Assembly (NCBI RefSeq): GCF_900109075.1
Contig: NZ_FNYS01000004.1
Location: 1 to 64,000 of the forward strand
Direction of reading: 5' to 3'
Length of the DNA stretch: 64,000 nucleotides
From: Myroides marinus
GTDB taxonomy: Bacteria > Bacteroidota > Bacteroidia > Flavobacteriales > Flavobacteriaceae
Shown here: one piece after another, positions 1 through 9,591 of the stretch
Position numbering within the stretch: the stretch's first letter is position 1
Layout of the letters: each line of letters begins with the position of its first letter
Program-made: the position numbers and the translations under genes
Notes under the pieces: generated by a model
Told to the model about the DNA's origin: nothing
The model's database searches: none
Seen by the model: the letters and a program-made list of their open reading frames with translations, nothing else

Positions 1-300
1 TTTGATATTCAGATAGCGCAAACAACTATTGTGTTTATACAGTATTTACTCATAAGTATCCGTTATAGAATGGAAGCTTATGAAACTATTGGAGGTCTAT
101 TTAAAGACCTCAAGCAAGATTATATTGAAAACAAATTGAACGTTAGATTATTAGCTGTAGTAGCCTTAATACTTGATGTTTTGGAAAAACTAGTAGAGTC
201 TATTGATATTCATGATATTACAACTAAAATAATTGATAATATTGAATCTTTTGGACTTTTATCCAATAATTATCACTTTAAATATCAGGCTACTACGTGA
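1..300 (+). CDS. Hypothetical protein, possibly 3' part of a gene cut by the window edge
   Basis: The reading frame is open from base 1 without a stop, so the gene may begin left of the window. The first internal ATG is at 70 and would give a 76-residue protein; a GTG lies at 31. From that ATG the protein is short, with a charged start (GLFKDLKQDYIENKLNVR) followed by a hydrophobic helix-like stretch. I do not recognise a family. It ends about 25 bases before the point where the neighbouring transporter gene on the other strand loses its homology, so it probably belongs to the sequence that replaced the transporter's 3' end. Its reality as a gene is uncertain. Confidence 0.35.
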   Translation, partial: FDIQIAQTTIVFIQYLLISIRYRMEAYETIGGLFKDLKQDYIENKLNVRLLAVVALILDVLEKLVESIDIHDITTKIIDNIESFGLLSNNYHFKYQATT

Positions 301-1415
301 AAGTAAATTGGTGCGAAACTTGAGTTAAATAATAGTGCTTTGTCACCAGACAGAACTCGCTGTGTGTTATCACGTGCGAAGATGATTAACGATGTAGCTC
401 CTTGCTCAAACGACATCCAGAAGAATATGGTAAAGAAAGCAAAGATGATAACCGCAATCATACGATCTCTAACTACTTTAGCATATCTCACTATACGCGA
501 TATAATTAACCACATCAATATTAATAGTCCTGTGACAACTACAACTGCTTTACCATCCATCCCAAATATCTCTGCTGGGAACAATCTAATCTTACCTACG
601 ATATAGAATACATCACTAAAGGCATATAAGAATCCAATGATAGTGGTAATAGCTATTAGTATATAGTCTAGTGTTGTAAATGGATTGCGTTTAAGTTCAT
701 CCTGTTGAGCAGGAGTTAAGTCTTTTGTGTCTATAGATGTTTCTTCTTTTACTTCTGTAGATTTATTAGGAACATCGCCTATAGCTCCAAATATAGGTTT
801 AGCAAACCAGAATTGTAGAGTACCTAGTAACATGAAGATACCTGCTAATCCAAATCCATAGTGCCATCCGATACGCTCTCCAATGTATCCACATAGCATC
901 ATACCAAAGAATGCACCTGCATTAACTCCCATGTAAAATATAGTATAAGCTCCATCTTTTTTCTCAGGGAATGATTTGTACATCTCTGATAGGATAGAAG
1001 TCATATTTGGTTTAAAGAATCCTGTACCTACTACTAGTAGTACTAATCCTAGATACATAAAGAATTCTGTTTCTAATGTCATAGAGGCGTGTCCTAGCGT
1101 CATTATTAATGAACCTACAACAACTGCCCATCTATAGCCTATATATTTATCAGCTAGTATACCTCCGAAGATAGGAGTAATATATAGTAGCATTGCATAA
1201 GTAGCGAATATAGCTCCAGCATCTACTACGCTCATTTCCCATCCAGGATTAAGCCCAATAACTGACATCGTTAAGAACTGAATAAGTAATACGCGCATTC
1301 CGTAGAATGAAAATCGCTCCCACATCTCTGTGAAAAATAGAACGAATAATCCTGAAGGATGTCCCAGAACTTTGCTATCGAAGAAATTCGGTCGTGCAGA
1401 AGTAGAGTTTTCCAT
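285..1415 (-). pseudogene. POT-family peptide transporter, C-terminally truncated
   Basis: This encodes 376 residues of a proton-coupled di/tripeptide transporter of the MFS (POT/PTR) family. The TM1 motif ExxER is present at residues 30-34 (E-M-W-E-R), and the loop GGILADKYIG follows TM2. Along its length it closely matches the 589-residue paralog at 5363-7132, through MSFEQGATSL and ARD. The match stops at about residue 364 (near base 325). The paralog continues for about 210 more residues and several membrane helices, whereas this copy has only 12 unrelated residues before its stop. The gene was therefore probably broken by a rearrangement or insertion and is likely non-functional, although an altered shorter protein cannot be excluded. 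Confidence 0.8.
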
Positions 1416-1772
1416 GTGTTTAATAAATAGTGTAATTAAGTTAGTAATAGTCGATTACTATTGATGTTGTAATCTTGTCATAATGGCTAAAAATAGTAAA
1501 ATAAACTTAAGTTTAATTGTTTTAGTGAAAATTATAAGCGGTTTTTATTGACAGAATGATATTTTTTGCTGGATTTATTTGATTATTGACAATTTTAGGC
1601 TTGCAATCGGTGATGTATCAAGAAAAGTGTAAATCAGAAAAGAGATTAACTGATAATATGATAATAATTAAGTAGTTGTGTTTTTTTAATGATGGCCTAG
1701 TGAATAGAGGTAGTCTATATGCAAATAAACTATAGAAGGAGCTGTTATTTTTTGGAAGAGTCCAATAGTTGC

Positions 1773-1829
1773 GACCATAAATGGTCAAAACATTCATAGT
1801 AGCTCAAAGAGGTCACTATTAGAATAGTG
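1773..1829. repeat. Pair of short perfect palindromes
   Basis: GACCAT-AA-ATGGTC lies at 1773-1786 and CACTATT-AG-AATAGTG at 1814-1829, centred about 42 bases apart. Each is a perfect inverted repeat with a 2-base centre. That is too tight a loop for a stable RNA hairpin but is the shape of a dimeric repressor site. The role is unknown. Confidence 0.35.
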
Positions 1830-1905
1830 TTGAGGTAGAAGAGGTAGTTTTGTGTAGTGATTAATTCACCAACGTTCTTTGAATTATTGTTTTGAGATAT
1901 AGGCA

Positions 1906-1937
1906 TAAAAAAACACCTTAGTCTCTTAAGGTGTTTA
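1906..1937 (-). terminator. Rho-independent terminator of the transporter gene at 1956
   Basis: Read on the minus strand, an ACACCTTA/TAAGGTGT-type stem with a short loop is followed by a run of seven T. It begins about 20 bases after the stop codon of the 545-residue transporter. Confidence 0.8.
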
Positions 1938-1955
1938 TATATCTAGAATTTTAGA

Positions 1956-3593
1956 TTATTTTTTTTTCTTTTCGATAGGTCTAATAACCAACCTGTCATA
2001 GATCACTAAAGTGATTACTGAGAAGATACCAATAGCGAAGATTACATACCATATTTTATTAGGGTTATAAGTATTCCACAGCATATCTACCATTTCCCAG
2101 TGAGATAAACCTAGTTTTTGTTCTGCTAAAGCGAAATATTCGTTCTTAGAGAAAGGGAAGTGTACTTGGCTAATATCAATACTCTTTGATACCGCAAAGT
2201 CTTTGAACGATTGTATAACAGTAGGCCAATCTACAGATTCAGCTTTAAGGTTAAACTGTTTTTCGAATGCTGAGATAGACATATTAAGGGTCTTAGCACC
2301 TTGTTCGATAAACTGCTCATGACTTACTACTTCAGGCATTGGAACATTACGAGTAGCCATCTCTGTTTTTAGTAGAGATAATTTGTCTGACCAAGATTGG
2401 TATAAGTTTCCTGATATAAAGTCTGTAACGAAGTAACTAGCAGCAACTGGTAAGAAGTATGTTCCTTGGTATAAACCATCTTTTCCTTTAGGTGTAATCA
2501 ACGAGATGAATGAAGATACTGTAGGACTAGACATCATCTCTCCGATAGAGAAGATCATAGTCCCTAAGATTGTGAACAAAGGATTGTGTGTATAGAACGT
2601 TAAACCTACACCAATACTTGCTATTAATGCTCCTCTGATTACAGCATTGATATGACGCATCTTAGTCACGAAGTATGAAATAGAGACTTGACAAATGATA
2701 ATCATAAACGAGTCAATATTAGTAAACCACTCTGGTTTTACTTGACCATCTTGTGTAAGTAATGTCCCTAAGAAAGGTACATTTTCATTAATCCATTCAC
2801 TTAACACAGCAGAGTTAACCCAGTCTTCGATGAAGTTAGGAAGTGTATTAAATAACTGGTTAAACATGGTCCAGAAGCCAATCATTAACAATAATAGAAT
2901 TCCTAAACGTACATCTTTTAGAGCTTCGAATATACCTAATACAGAATCTTTAATAGCTTTACCGATAGAGTCTTTAGGCTTTTCTACTTTCGATTCTTTG
3001 TAGAAAAATAATACCACAATTAGATTAATAGCAATTACAATGGCTGCTTGTATAAAGATGATTTTCCATCCATAAGTAGTACGTAATCCTGATGACATTG
3101 CAGGACCGATAAACCCTCCGATGTTAACCATCATATAGAAGATACCAAAACCTAATGTACCAGTAGATTCATCTGTATTACTCGCAATAATTGCTGATGC
3201 TACAGGTTTAAAGAATGCTGCTCCTACTGCAACTAATAAGAATGCTGCATAAACATTAGTAAATGCTGTTACTTCTCCTAAAAGATAATAACCAGCAATC
3301 ATAATGATAAAGGAAATAATCAATGAAATCTTGTAGCCTATACGGTCAGCGATAACTCCAAAAAATAGAGGGAGAAAGTATAAGATACCTACTACACCTC
3401 CCATGATACTACCCTTCTGTACGTGGTCAAACCCAAGTCCTCCCATGTCAGTAGAACCTACTAAATAAAGGCCTAATAAAGTGTAGATACCATACCATGC
3501 CCACCGTTCCATCAGTTCCATAAAACTGGCTATCCAGAAGTTTTTATTGAATGATCTTACAGTTTGTCCAAATGTTTTATTATTCTGCGACAT
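1956..3593 (-). CDS. POT/MFS peptide transporter
   Basis: This is a 545-residue integral membrane protein of the POT (proton-dependent oligopeptide transporter) branch of the MFS, expected to import di- and tripeptides across the inner membrane. The TM1 ExxER motif is seen at residues 26-30 (E-L-M-E-R), and the TM2-TM3 loop reads FFGVIADRIGYK. GAAFFKPVASAI matches the FFKPN-type motif of the family. It differs clearly from the other three copies: it lacks the SFYGMR stretch after ExxER and carries a hydrophilic insertion in its C-terminal half (about residues 390-480) before the last helix. It stands alone, with its own terminator and about 190 bases to its upstream neighbour. Substrate preference cannot be read from the sequence. 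Confidence 0.88.
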   Translation of the reverse strand: MSQNNKTFGQTVRSFNKNFWIASFMELMERWAWYGIYTLLGLYLVGSTDMGGLGFDHVQKGSIMGGVVGILYFLPLFFGVIADRIGYKISLIISFIIMIAGYYLLGEVTAFTNVYAAFLLVAVGAAFFKPVASAIIASNTDESTGTLGFGIFYMMVNIGGFIGPAMSSGLRTTYGWKIIFIQAAIVIAINLIVVLFFYKESKVEKPKDSIGKAIKDSVLGIFEALKDVRLGILLLLMIGFWTMFNQLFNTLPNFIEDWVNSAVLSEWINENVPFLGTLLTQDGQVKPEWFTNIDSFMIIICQVSISYFVTKMRHINAVIRGALIASIGVGLTFYTHNPLFTILGTMIFSIGEMMSSPTVSSFISLITPKGKDGLYQGTYFLPVAASYFVTDFISGNLYQSWSDKLSLLKTEMATRNVPMPEVVSHEQFIEQGAKTLNMSISAFEKQFNLKAESVDWPTVIQSFKDFAVSKSIDISQVHFPFSKNEYFALAEQKLGLSHWEMVDMLWNTYNPNKIWYVIFAIGIFSVITLVIYDRLVIRPIEKKKK

Positions 3594-3729
3594 GGGATTA
3601 GGTTGTTTAAAATTTAAAGGGGTTAAGTTAAGTCCTATATTCTATTCTGCAATGGATGAGAACCAAAAATTTGCTATTCAAATAGAAATATTGATGTAAT
3701 CGGAGTAATTAGGATAATGTATTTAGATA

Positions 3730-3763
3730 TAAAAAAAGCGCCTTAGTTACCTAAGACGCTTTA
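3730..3763 (-). terminator. Terminator downstream of the 3785-5323 transporter
   Basis: On the minus strand, AAGCGTCTTAGG pairs with CCTAAGGCGCTT with small mismatches, followed by seven T. It lies about 20 bases after the stop codon and closes the two-gene POT operon. Confidence 0.8.
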
Positions 3764-3784
3764 TATGATAAGTGAGTAGAAGTA

Positions 3785-5323
3785 TTATCTAACTTCTTGC
3801 ATTAGTTTTTTCATCAATGGAGAAAGTGCAATTAACACAACTCCTGCTATTACAGCATATAGACCTAAGTCTTTATATCCTTCTGTATAAGATATTAATG
3901 CGTCATAGTTAGGGTGATTTCCTGTTGCTTCTTCACTAAGGTGAGAAGACATAGATGCTCCTATAATTCCTGCTACATACTGTCCGTATGCACTAGCTAA
4001 GAACCACATACCCATCATCATTCCTTGTAAGTTAGCAGTAGATAGTTTAGTCATAATCGAAAGACCGATTGGTGATAAACATAACTCTCCTAATGTGATG
4101 ATTAATAAGGCAAATGTAAAGAAATCTAAAGAAGTCATACCAGCAGCATCAGCAAATAATCTTGTTGCGAATAGTGCGTAATATCCAGCTCCTAATAGGA
4201 TAAATCCTAGACCGAATTTCATTACTGTATTAGGTTCAATCTTTTTCTTAGCCATCCAGATCCATAATAGACCTAAGATAGGTGCGATAAAGATGATGAA
4301 GAAAGCTCCTCCAGAGTTGTTCACTCCATTAGGATCTAAATGCATACCTAATAATTCTGGTGTTAAGTTTTTAGCTGCGAAGATACTTAGTGACCCTCCT
4401 GCTTGTTCGTAGATACCAAAGAATAATACTGAGAAGAAAATAAATACTAAAGCAGCGATAATTTTCTTACGCTCAGAAGAATTTAATTTAGTCATCTCGT
4501 AGAATAAGTAGATTAATGCTGCAGGACCTACAGTGTACATAAAGTAAGCTGTATATTCTGTGTTATCAATCATAAATACAATAACAGGAACCATACAGAA
4601 AGTTAAGATATATGTACCTACTTCTTTCCATAAAGGCATTCTTGTTTCTGTACCATCTTTAGCAACTTGTTTTGGTTGTAATCCGATAGGACCTAAGTGT
4701 CTTTTAGTAAAGATGAAGTTGATTAAACTGATCAACATTACAAAAGCTGCTAAACCAAAAGCAACACTCCAGCGGTGGTCGTGTCCGATAGTATCTGCAA
4801 AGAAGTGACCTTTACCAATAGCGATACATACGTATCCTCCGATAAGTGCACCTAAGTTAATCCCTGCGTAGAATAATGAGAATCCTGCGTCTGTACGCTC
4901 ATCTCCTTTTTTGTATAAGTATCCTACCATTGTTGAGATATTTGGTTTAAAGAAACCTGTACCAATAACAGTAAAAGCAATACCTACAAAGAAGTATGCG
5001 TGTGGGTCAATTGCAAGAATGATACTACCTAAGATCATCATTGAGCCTCCCCAGAAAAGAGATTTACGGAAACCTAAGATTTTGTCAGCGAAGATACCTC
5101 CTAAGAAAGTAAATGCGTACACGAATGCTTGTGTAGCTCCGTATTGTAAGTTAGCTTGTGCTTCTCCAAAGTGTAGTTGGTCGATCATAAAGAAAACCAA
5201 CATTCCTCTCATTCCATAGAAGCTAAAACGCTCCCACATCTCTGAGAAGAATAAGCTCCATATTTGTTTCGGGTACTTACCCGAAAAATTCTGAATCTCT
5301 TCTAATGTCTGTGTTTGACTCAT
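3785..5323 (-). CDS. POT-family di/tripeptide transporter
   Basis: This is a 512-residue proton-coupled peptide transporter of the inner membrane. ExxER is at residues 28-32 (E-M-W-E-R), followed by the SFYGMR signature, GGIFADKILG in the TM2-TM3 loop and GTGFFKPNISTMVGYLY. I chose the ATG at 5323 (MSQTQTLEE), because the upstream ATG at 5350 would add nine polar residues and lies only 12 bases from the preceding stop. The gene follows the 5363-7132 transporter closely on the same strand, so the two are probably co-transcribed. It most resembles bacterial DtpT/DtpA-type carriers. The nearby dipeptidyl peptidase suggests a supply of Xaa-Pro-type dipeptides as substrates. Confidence 0.9.
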   Translation of the reverse strand: MSQTQTLEEIQNFSGKYPKQIWSLFFSEMWERFSFYGMRGMLVFFMIDQLHFGEAQANLQYGATQAFVYAFTFLGGIFADKILGFRKSLFWGGSMMILGSIILAIDPHAYFFVGIAFTVIGTGFFKPNISTMVGYLYKKGDERTDAGFSLFYAGINLGALIGGYVCIAIGKGHFFADTIGHDHRWSVAFGLAAFVMLISLINFIFTKRHLGPIGLQPKQVAKDGTETRMPLWKEVGTYILTFCMVPVIVFMIDNTEYTAYFMYTVGPAALIYLFYEMTKLNSSERKKIIAALVFIFFSVLFFGIYEQAGGSLSIFAAKNLTPELLGMHLDPNGVNNSGGAFFIIFIAPILGLLWIWMAKKKIEPNTVMKFGLGFILLGAGYYALFATRLFADAAGMTSLDFFTFALLIITLGELCLSPIGLSIMTKLSTANLQGMMMGMWFLASAYGQYVAGIIGASMSSHLSEEATGNHPNYDALISYTEGYKDLGLYAVIAGVVLIALSPLMKKLMQEVR

Positions 5324-5362
5324 TTTTTTATTTAATTTATTATTGTGCAATGCACAGTGTTC

Positions 5363-7132
5363 TTATCGAACACCATGCATTAGTTTTTTCAATAATGGGT
5401 TCACTAACATTACCATTACTGCAGCTGCAGCTGGAATTAAAGTGAATAAGAAGAAGAAGTGACTAAGAGAGTATTCTTCTTTGATATTTTCGATTTGTCC
5501 CCCTAAGATAGCTGCAAATTTCTGTGCAATAGCAAGAGCTAAATACCACATACCAAACATAAATGCAAGCATTTTACCAGGTACTAATTTAGAAACATAA
5601 GATAGTCCTACAGGTGAGATAAATAATTCTCCTAAGGTATGGAATAAGTATGTTAAAATTAGGAATATGATTGACATTTTTACTCCTTCAGTAGCTCCCA
5701 TAGAACCTAATCCTAAGATTAAGAATCCGATAGCTACGAAGATTAATCCAATACCATACTTGAATGCAGCTGGTGGATTATATTTAGAATCCCATAGTTT
5801 AGATACTGTAGATGCTAAAGAAATAATGAAGAATGAGTTCAAGATAGAGAACCAAGATACAGTGATCTCAGAAACCTCTTTATTGAATTCTGCGTTCAAC
5901 ATATAGATAGCCATAGCCCAGATACCAGCAAAACAAATGAATAAAATCACATTAGACATTGCAATTTTAGACCATGTAGCTTTAGCTAATAATACTAGTA
6001 CCCAAGATATAATAAGTAATGGAATAACTGTTAAACATGTATTGATAATGTTGAATGCAAGTAATGCTGTTCCTTCTAAAGATCTATCTACATAGTCTCT
6101 AGCTACTAACACTAATGATGTAGCTCCTTGTTCGAAACTCATGAAGAAGAACATTAGGAAGAATGCTAATAAGATTACTGCAAACATTCTATCTCTAATT
6201 ACTTTTCCGTAACGTAAAATACGTGAAATCACCAAGTATAAGAAGGTAACTAAGGCAATGATAGCCATCATGTTTTGTCCTCTTAACGCTTCGGTATCTA
6301 AGAATGCAAATAAGTCTAATACACCATTTTTAGATAATGGGTCATTAAATGCATATAGTAAACCAATAACTGATACAATACCAATTAAGATGTAGTCAAC
6401 TAAAGTGTAAGGGTTTTTAGTTTCTTCATCTTCTTTGATTTGCTCTGGTGTTTTAGCTACAGTAGTGTCTACTTTTTTAAGTTCACCTAAGTCTCCCATT
6501 AATGGTTTTGCTAACCAGAACTGAATAGTACCTAAAAGCATGAAAATACCTGCTAATCCAAATCCATAGTGCCATCCTTGTGTTTCTGCAAGGTAACCAC
6601 AAAGCATCATTCCGAAGAAAGCTCCTGAGTTAACTCCCATGTAGAAAATAGTATAAGCACCATCTTTTTTGTCTGGTAATGATTTGTACATCTCTCCTAA
6701 GATAGAAGGCATATTCGGTTTAAAGAAACCTGTACCAATCACAAGACAAGCAAGACCTACGAAGAACCATAATTTAGAAATTCCTTCTGCAGCCATAGAT
6801 GCGTGACCTAAAGTCATAATGATTGCTCCTACAATAACAGCCCAACGTGAACCGATGTATTTATCTGCAATCACTCCTCCTAAGATAGGAGTAAGGTATA
6901 ATAACATGGCATAAGTACCATATAAAGCACCTGCTTGTTCTGCTGACCAGCCCCATCCAGAGAATGCATCTCCGAAGATAACTTTAGCAGTTAAGAATTG
7001 AATTAATAGGACTCTCATTCCGTAGAAAGAGAAACGTTCCCACATTTCTGTAAAGAACAGAACGAATAGACCTGCTGGGTGACCAAGCACCTTTGATTTA
7101 AATAGATCTGAGTTAGCTGTTTCTGCTGACAT
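5363..7132 (-). CDS. POT-family di/tripeptide transporter (long form)
   Basis: This 589-residue membrane carrier is the full-length counterpart of the truncated gene at 285-1415. ExxER lies at residues 29-33, SFYGMRVLLIQFLT follows, and the TM2-TM3 loop reads GGVIADKYIG. GTGFFKPNMPS and YTIFYMGVNSGAFFGMM are strongly conserved with the truncated paralog. A hydrophilic linker near residues 215-240 (KKVDTTVAKTPEQIKEDEE) separates the N- and C-terminal bundles. This form, with extra residues around an inserted helical hairpin, is common in Bacteroidota. It is first in a two-gene run with the 3785-5323 transporter and lies 80 bases downstream of the dipeptidyl peptidase gene, on the same strand. 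I saw no clear terminator between the peptidase and this gene. Confidence 0.92.
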   Translation of the reverse strand: MSAETANSDLFKSKVLGHPAGLFVLFFTEMWERFSFYGMRVLLIQFLTAKVIFGDAFSGWGWSAEQAGALYGTYAMLLYLTPILGGVIADKYIGSRWAVIVGAIIMTLGHASMAAEGISKLWFFVGLACLVIGTGFFKPNMPSILGEMYKSLPDKKDGAYTIFYMGVNSGAFFGMMLCGYLAETQGWHYGFGLAGIFMLLGTIQFWLAKPLMGDLGELKKVDTTVAKTPEQIKEDEETKNPYTLVDYILIGIVSVIGLLYAFNDPLSKNGVLDLFAFLDTEALRGQNMMAIIALVTFLYLVISRILRYGKVIRDRMFAVILLAFFLMFFFMSFEQGATSLVLVARDYVDRSLEGTALLAFNIINTCLTVIPLLIISWVLVLLAKATWSKIAMSNVILFICFAGIWAMAIYMLNAEFNKEVSEITVSWFSILNSFFIISLASTVSKLWDSKYNPPAAFKYGIGLIFVAIGFLILGLGSMGATEGVKMSIIFLILTYLFHTLGELFISPVGLSYVSKLVPGKMLAFMFGMWYLALAIAQKFAAILGGQIENIKEEYSLSHFFFLFTLIPAAAAVMVMLVNPLLKKLMHGVR

Positions 7133-7212
7133 TTAAGTAAATATTAGTTTGTTTTAGTTCGTACATATTGGTGATATAGTACTTTGGTTGGTTTTGGTTG
7201 TAAGGTTTTGGC

Positions 7213-9378
7213 TTATAAATTGTTTAAGATGAAATTAGTCATCTTAGTGTATAATTGTAATCTAGTGTTACCTCCTGAGATACCATGGTTTTTGTCTGGG
7301 TAGATTAACCAATCGAAATCTTTGTTCTTTTGAACTAATGATTCGATCATTGCCATAGCGTTTTGTACGTGTACATTATCATCAGCAGTACCGTGGATAA
7401 GTAAGTAACGACCTTTTAGCTTTTCAGCATGTGTGATAGGTGAGTTATCATCATATCCTTTTGCGTTCTCTTGAGGAGTAGTCATATATCTCTCTGTGTA
7501 AATGCTGTCATAGTATCTCCAATTAATAACTGGTGCTACAGCGATAGCCATTTTAAACACATCATTTCCTTGTAAAAGAACATTTGAAGACATAAATCCT
7601 CCGTAACTCCATCCCCAAATACCAATTCTGTTAGTATCTACATAAGATTGAGTACCTAGGTATTTAGCAGCGATGATTTGATCATCTACTTCATATCTAC
7701 CTAATTGGTTTTGAGTTACTTTTTTGAAGTCAGCTCCTTTAAATCCAGTTCCTCTACCATCTACAGTTACTACTATATATCCTTTTTGAGTAAGCATAGC
7801 GTGCCAGTAGTCATTAGAGTCATTCCATTTATCTGCTACAGACTGTGAACCAGGTCCACTGTATTGATACATAAATACTGGATACTTCTTAGAAGGATCA
7901 AAGTCTTTAGGCTTCATTACCCAAGCATTTAATTGTAATCCGTTTACAGTTGGGATTTGGATAAACTCTTTAGTAGGTAAGTTGTACTCTACTAGTTTGT
8001 TTTCTAATTCTTTGTTGTTAAGAATTTCTTTTACCACTTTACCACTCTTAGAATTCTTTAAAGTGTATGTAGGAGCAGTTGTGTTAGAAGAATAGATATT
8101 GATAAACTGTTGGAAGTTAGGGCTAAAGATAGCGTTGTTAGTTCCTAAGTTATCAGATAATTTTTGTTTGTTTTTACCATTAAGGTCTATTGAGTAGATA
8201 CCTCTATAGATAGAACCTTCTTCTACAGATTGGTAGTATAATTTCTTGTTTTTAGCATCTATACCATAGTAATTAGTTACTTCCCAGTTACCTTTAGTAA
8301 TTTGGTTTACTAATTTACCTTCTTTGTTATAGTAGTATAGGTGATTGTATCCATCTCTCTCACTTTGCCATACGAAGTCGTTATTGTCTAAGAAAGTAAG
8401 TGTATTTACATCTACATAAGCTTTATCTTTTTCGTTTAAGATAAGTTTCTTGTCTAATGTAGTTCCGTCGATAAAGAATATCTTAAGGTCGTTTTGATGT
8501 CTATTGATAACCTGAGCACTTAAGTACTTGCTATCATTCGTCCATTTAATTCTAGGAATATAGAAATCATTGAATTCGCTTAGGTTTACTTTCTCTGTTT
8601 TACCTGATTTAAGGTCAAAGATGTGAATCGATACTAAAGAGTTCTTTTCTCCTGCTTTAGGATATTTAAATTTATCTTGAGTAGGATATAGACCAGTTCC
8701 ATAGATATCCATTGAATATTCTGGTACATCAGTCTCGTCAAATTTTACATAGGCTAATTTGTCTCCATCTTTGTTCCAATCAAACATACGTACGATACTG
8801 AACTCTTCTTCGTATACCCAATCAGAAATACCGTTAATGATATGATTCTTCTTACCATCATTAGTGATTTGTTGTGTTTTTTGAGAAGCTACGTCATATA
8901 CAAAAAGGTTGTTTTGATATGCATAAGCGATCTTAGTACCATCATTAGAGAATGTAGGTTCCATAATTTTATGGTCTGCTACTTTTACTAATGTGTTTTT
9001 AGTAGGATTGTACAAATAAAAGTCTGCTAAAGCTGAACGACGGAAGATAGAAGTAGAGTTAGTACCTATCAATATTTGCTCTTCTTTGTGATCAAACACA
9101 TAAGTGTCGATAGACTTTATATTTTGAAAAGCACTAGTAGAGAAGATAGTCTTTGCTTTCTCTAATGTTTCAAAATTGTATAAGTTGATTTCTTGTTGGT
9201 CTTTAGCAATGCGTTCAATACGAGTGTATTGATTTGATTTTTCCATCGAATTGACAGATTGCATTACTTTAGTTCTGAATGTACCATTCCAAATTTCTTC
9301 TTGTTGAATTTGCCTCTGAGCAACTCCAATTTGTGTGGCGATGATACAAAATAGTAAGGTTAGGTTAAGGTGTTTCAT
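7213..9378 (-). CDS. Dipeptidyl peptidase IV (S9B prolyl peptidase)
   Basis: This is a 721-residue exported serine peptidase that removes N-terminal Xaa-Pro (or Xaa-Ala) dipeptides. The ATG at 9378 (MKHLNLTLLF...) gives a standard signal peptide ending near GVAQ, while the frame's upstream ATG at 9405 would place nine residues before it. An N-terminal beta-propeller is followed by an alpha/beta hydrolase domain. The catalytic triad is visible: Ser591 in GWSYGGF, Asp666 in GTADDNVH and His698 in DKNHGI, with S-D and S-H spacings close to human DPP4 (75 and 107 here). The propeller carries the double-Glu site that holds the substrate amino group (DWVYEEEFS). Its product dipeptides suit the POT carriers encoded just downstream. 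It is probably periplasmic. Confidence 0.93.
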   Translation of the reverse strand: MKHLNLTLLFCIIATQIGVAQRQIQQEEIWNGTFRTKVMQSVNSMEKSNQYTRIERIAKDQQEINLYNFETLEKAKTIFSTSAFQNIKSIDTYVFDHKEEQILIGTNSTSIFRRSALADFYLYNPTKNTLVKVADHKIMEPTFSNDGTKIAYAYQNNLFVYDVASQKTQQITNDGKKNHIINGISDWVYEEEFSIVRMFDWNKDGDKLAYVKFDETDVPEYSMDIYGTGLYPTQDKFKYPKAGEKNSLVSIHIFDLKSGKTEKVNLSEFNDFYIPRIKWTNDSKYLSAQVINRHQNDLKIFFIDGTTLDKKLILNEKDKAYVDVNTLTFLDNNDFVWQSERDGYNHLYYYNKEGKLVNQITKGNWEVTNYYGIDAKNKKLYYQSVEEGSIYRGIYSIDLNGKNKQKLSDNLGTNNAIFSPNFQQFINIYSSNTTAPTYTLKNSKSGKVVKEILNNKELENKLVEYNLPTKEFIQIPTVNGLQLNAWVMKPKDFDPSKKYPVFMYQYSGPGSQSVADKWNDSNDYWHAMLTQKGYIVVTVDGRGTGFKGADFKKVTQNQLGRYEVDDQIIAAKYLGTQSYVDTNRIGIWGWSYGGFMSSNVLLQGNDVFKMAIAVAPVINWRYYDSIYTERYMTTPQENAKGYDDNSPITHAEKLKGRYLLIHGTADDNVHVQNAMAMIESLVQKNKDFDWLIYPDKNHGISGGNTRLQLYTKMTNFILNNL

Positions 9379-9563
9379 TGTGTATTTAATCGAAAAAACT
9401 TCCAATTTTAATGAAAAAATATGATTTACACCAATTTATTTTTTGAATAAGGCAAAAAAAGCTTAATTCTATTGACGCTATATTGGTAATAAATTTCATA
9501 ATATGATAAACAAAAAGTACTAATAGCTGTTTTTTTAGTTTTTTTAACCTTGTAAGAATGAGT

Positions 9564-9571
9564 TATCTTTG
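9564..9571 (+). promoter_or_regulatory. Bacteroidota -7 promoter element for HMG-CoA reductase
   Basis: TATCTTTG fits TAnnTTTG and ends 20 bases before the ATG at 9592. Confidence 0.7.
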
Positions 9572-9591
9572 TGGCATAAACAAAAATAAAG

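Larger units (their letters stand above)
1416..1955. other. Intergenic region, 540 bp, with two short perfect palindromes
   Basis: No convincing gene is visible here. It lies between two minus-strand transporter genes. It contains the terminator of the right-hand gene at its right edge, and two compact palindromes with 2-base centres at 1773-1786 and 1814-1829. The left part must hold the promoter of the truncated transporter, but I could not place a clear TAnnTTTG element. Confidence 0.5.

Noticed and set aside
340..606. Open frame on the plus strand opposite the truncated transporter
   Set aside because: It is antisense to conserved transporter residues and its protein has no sensible composition.
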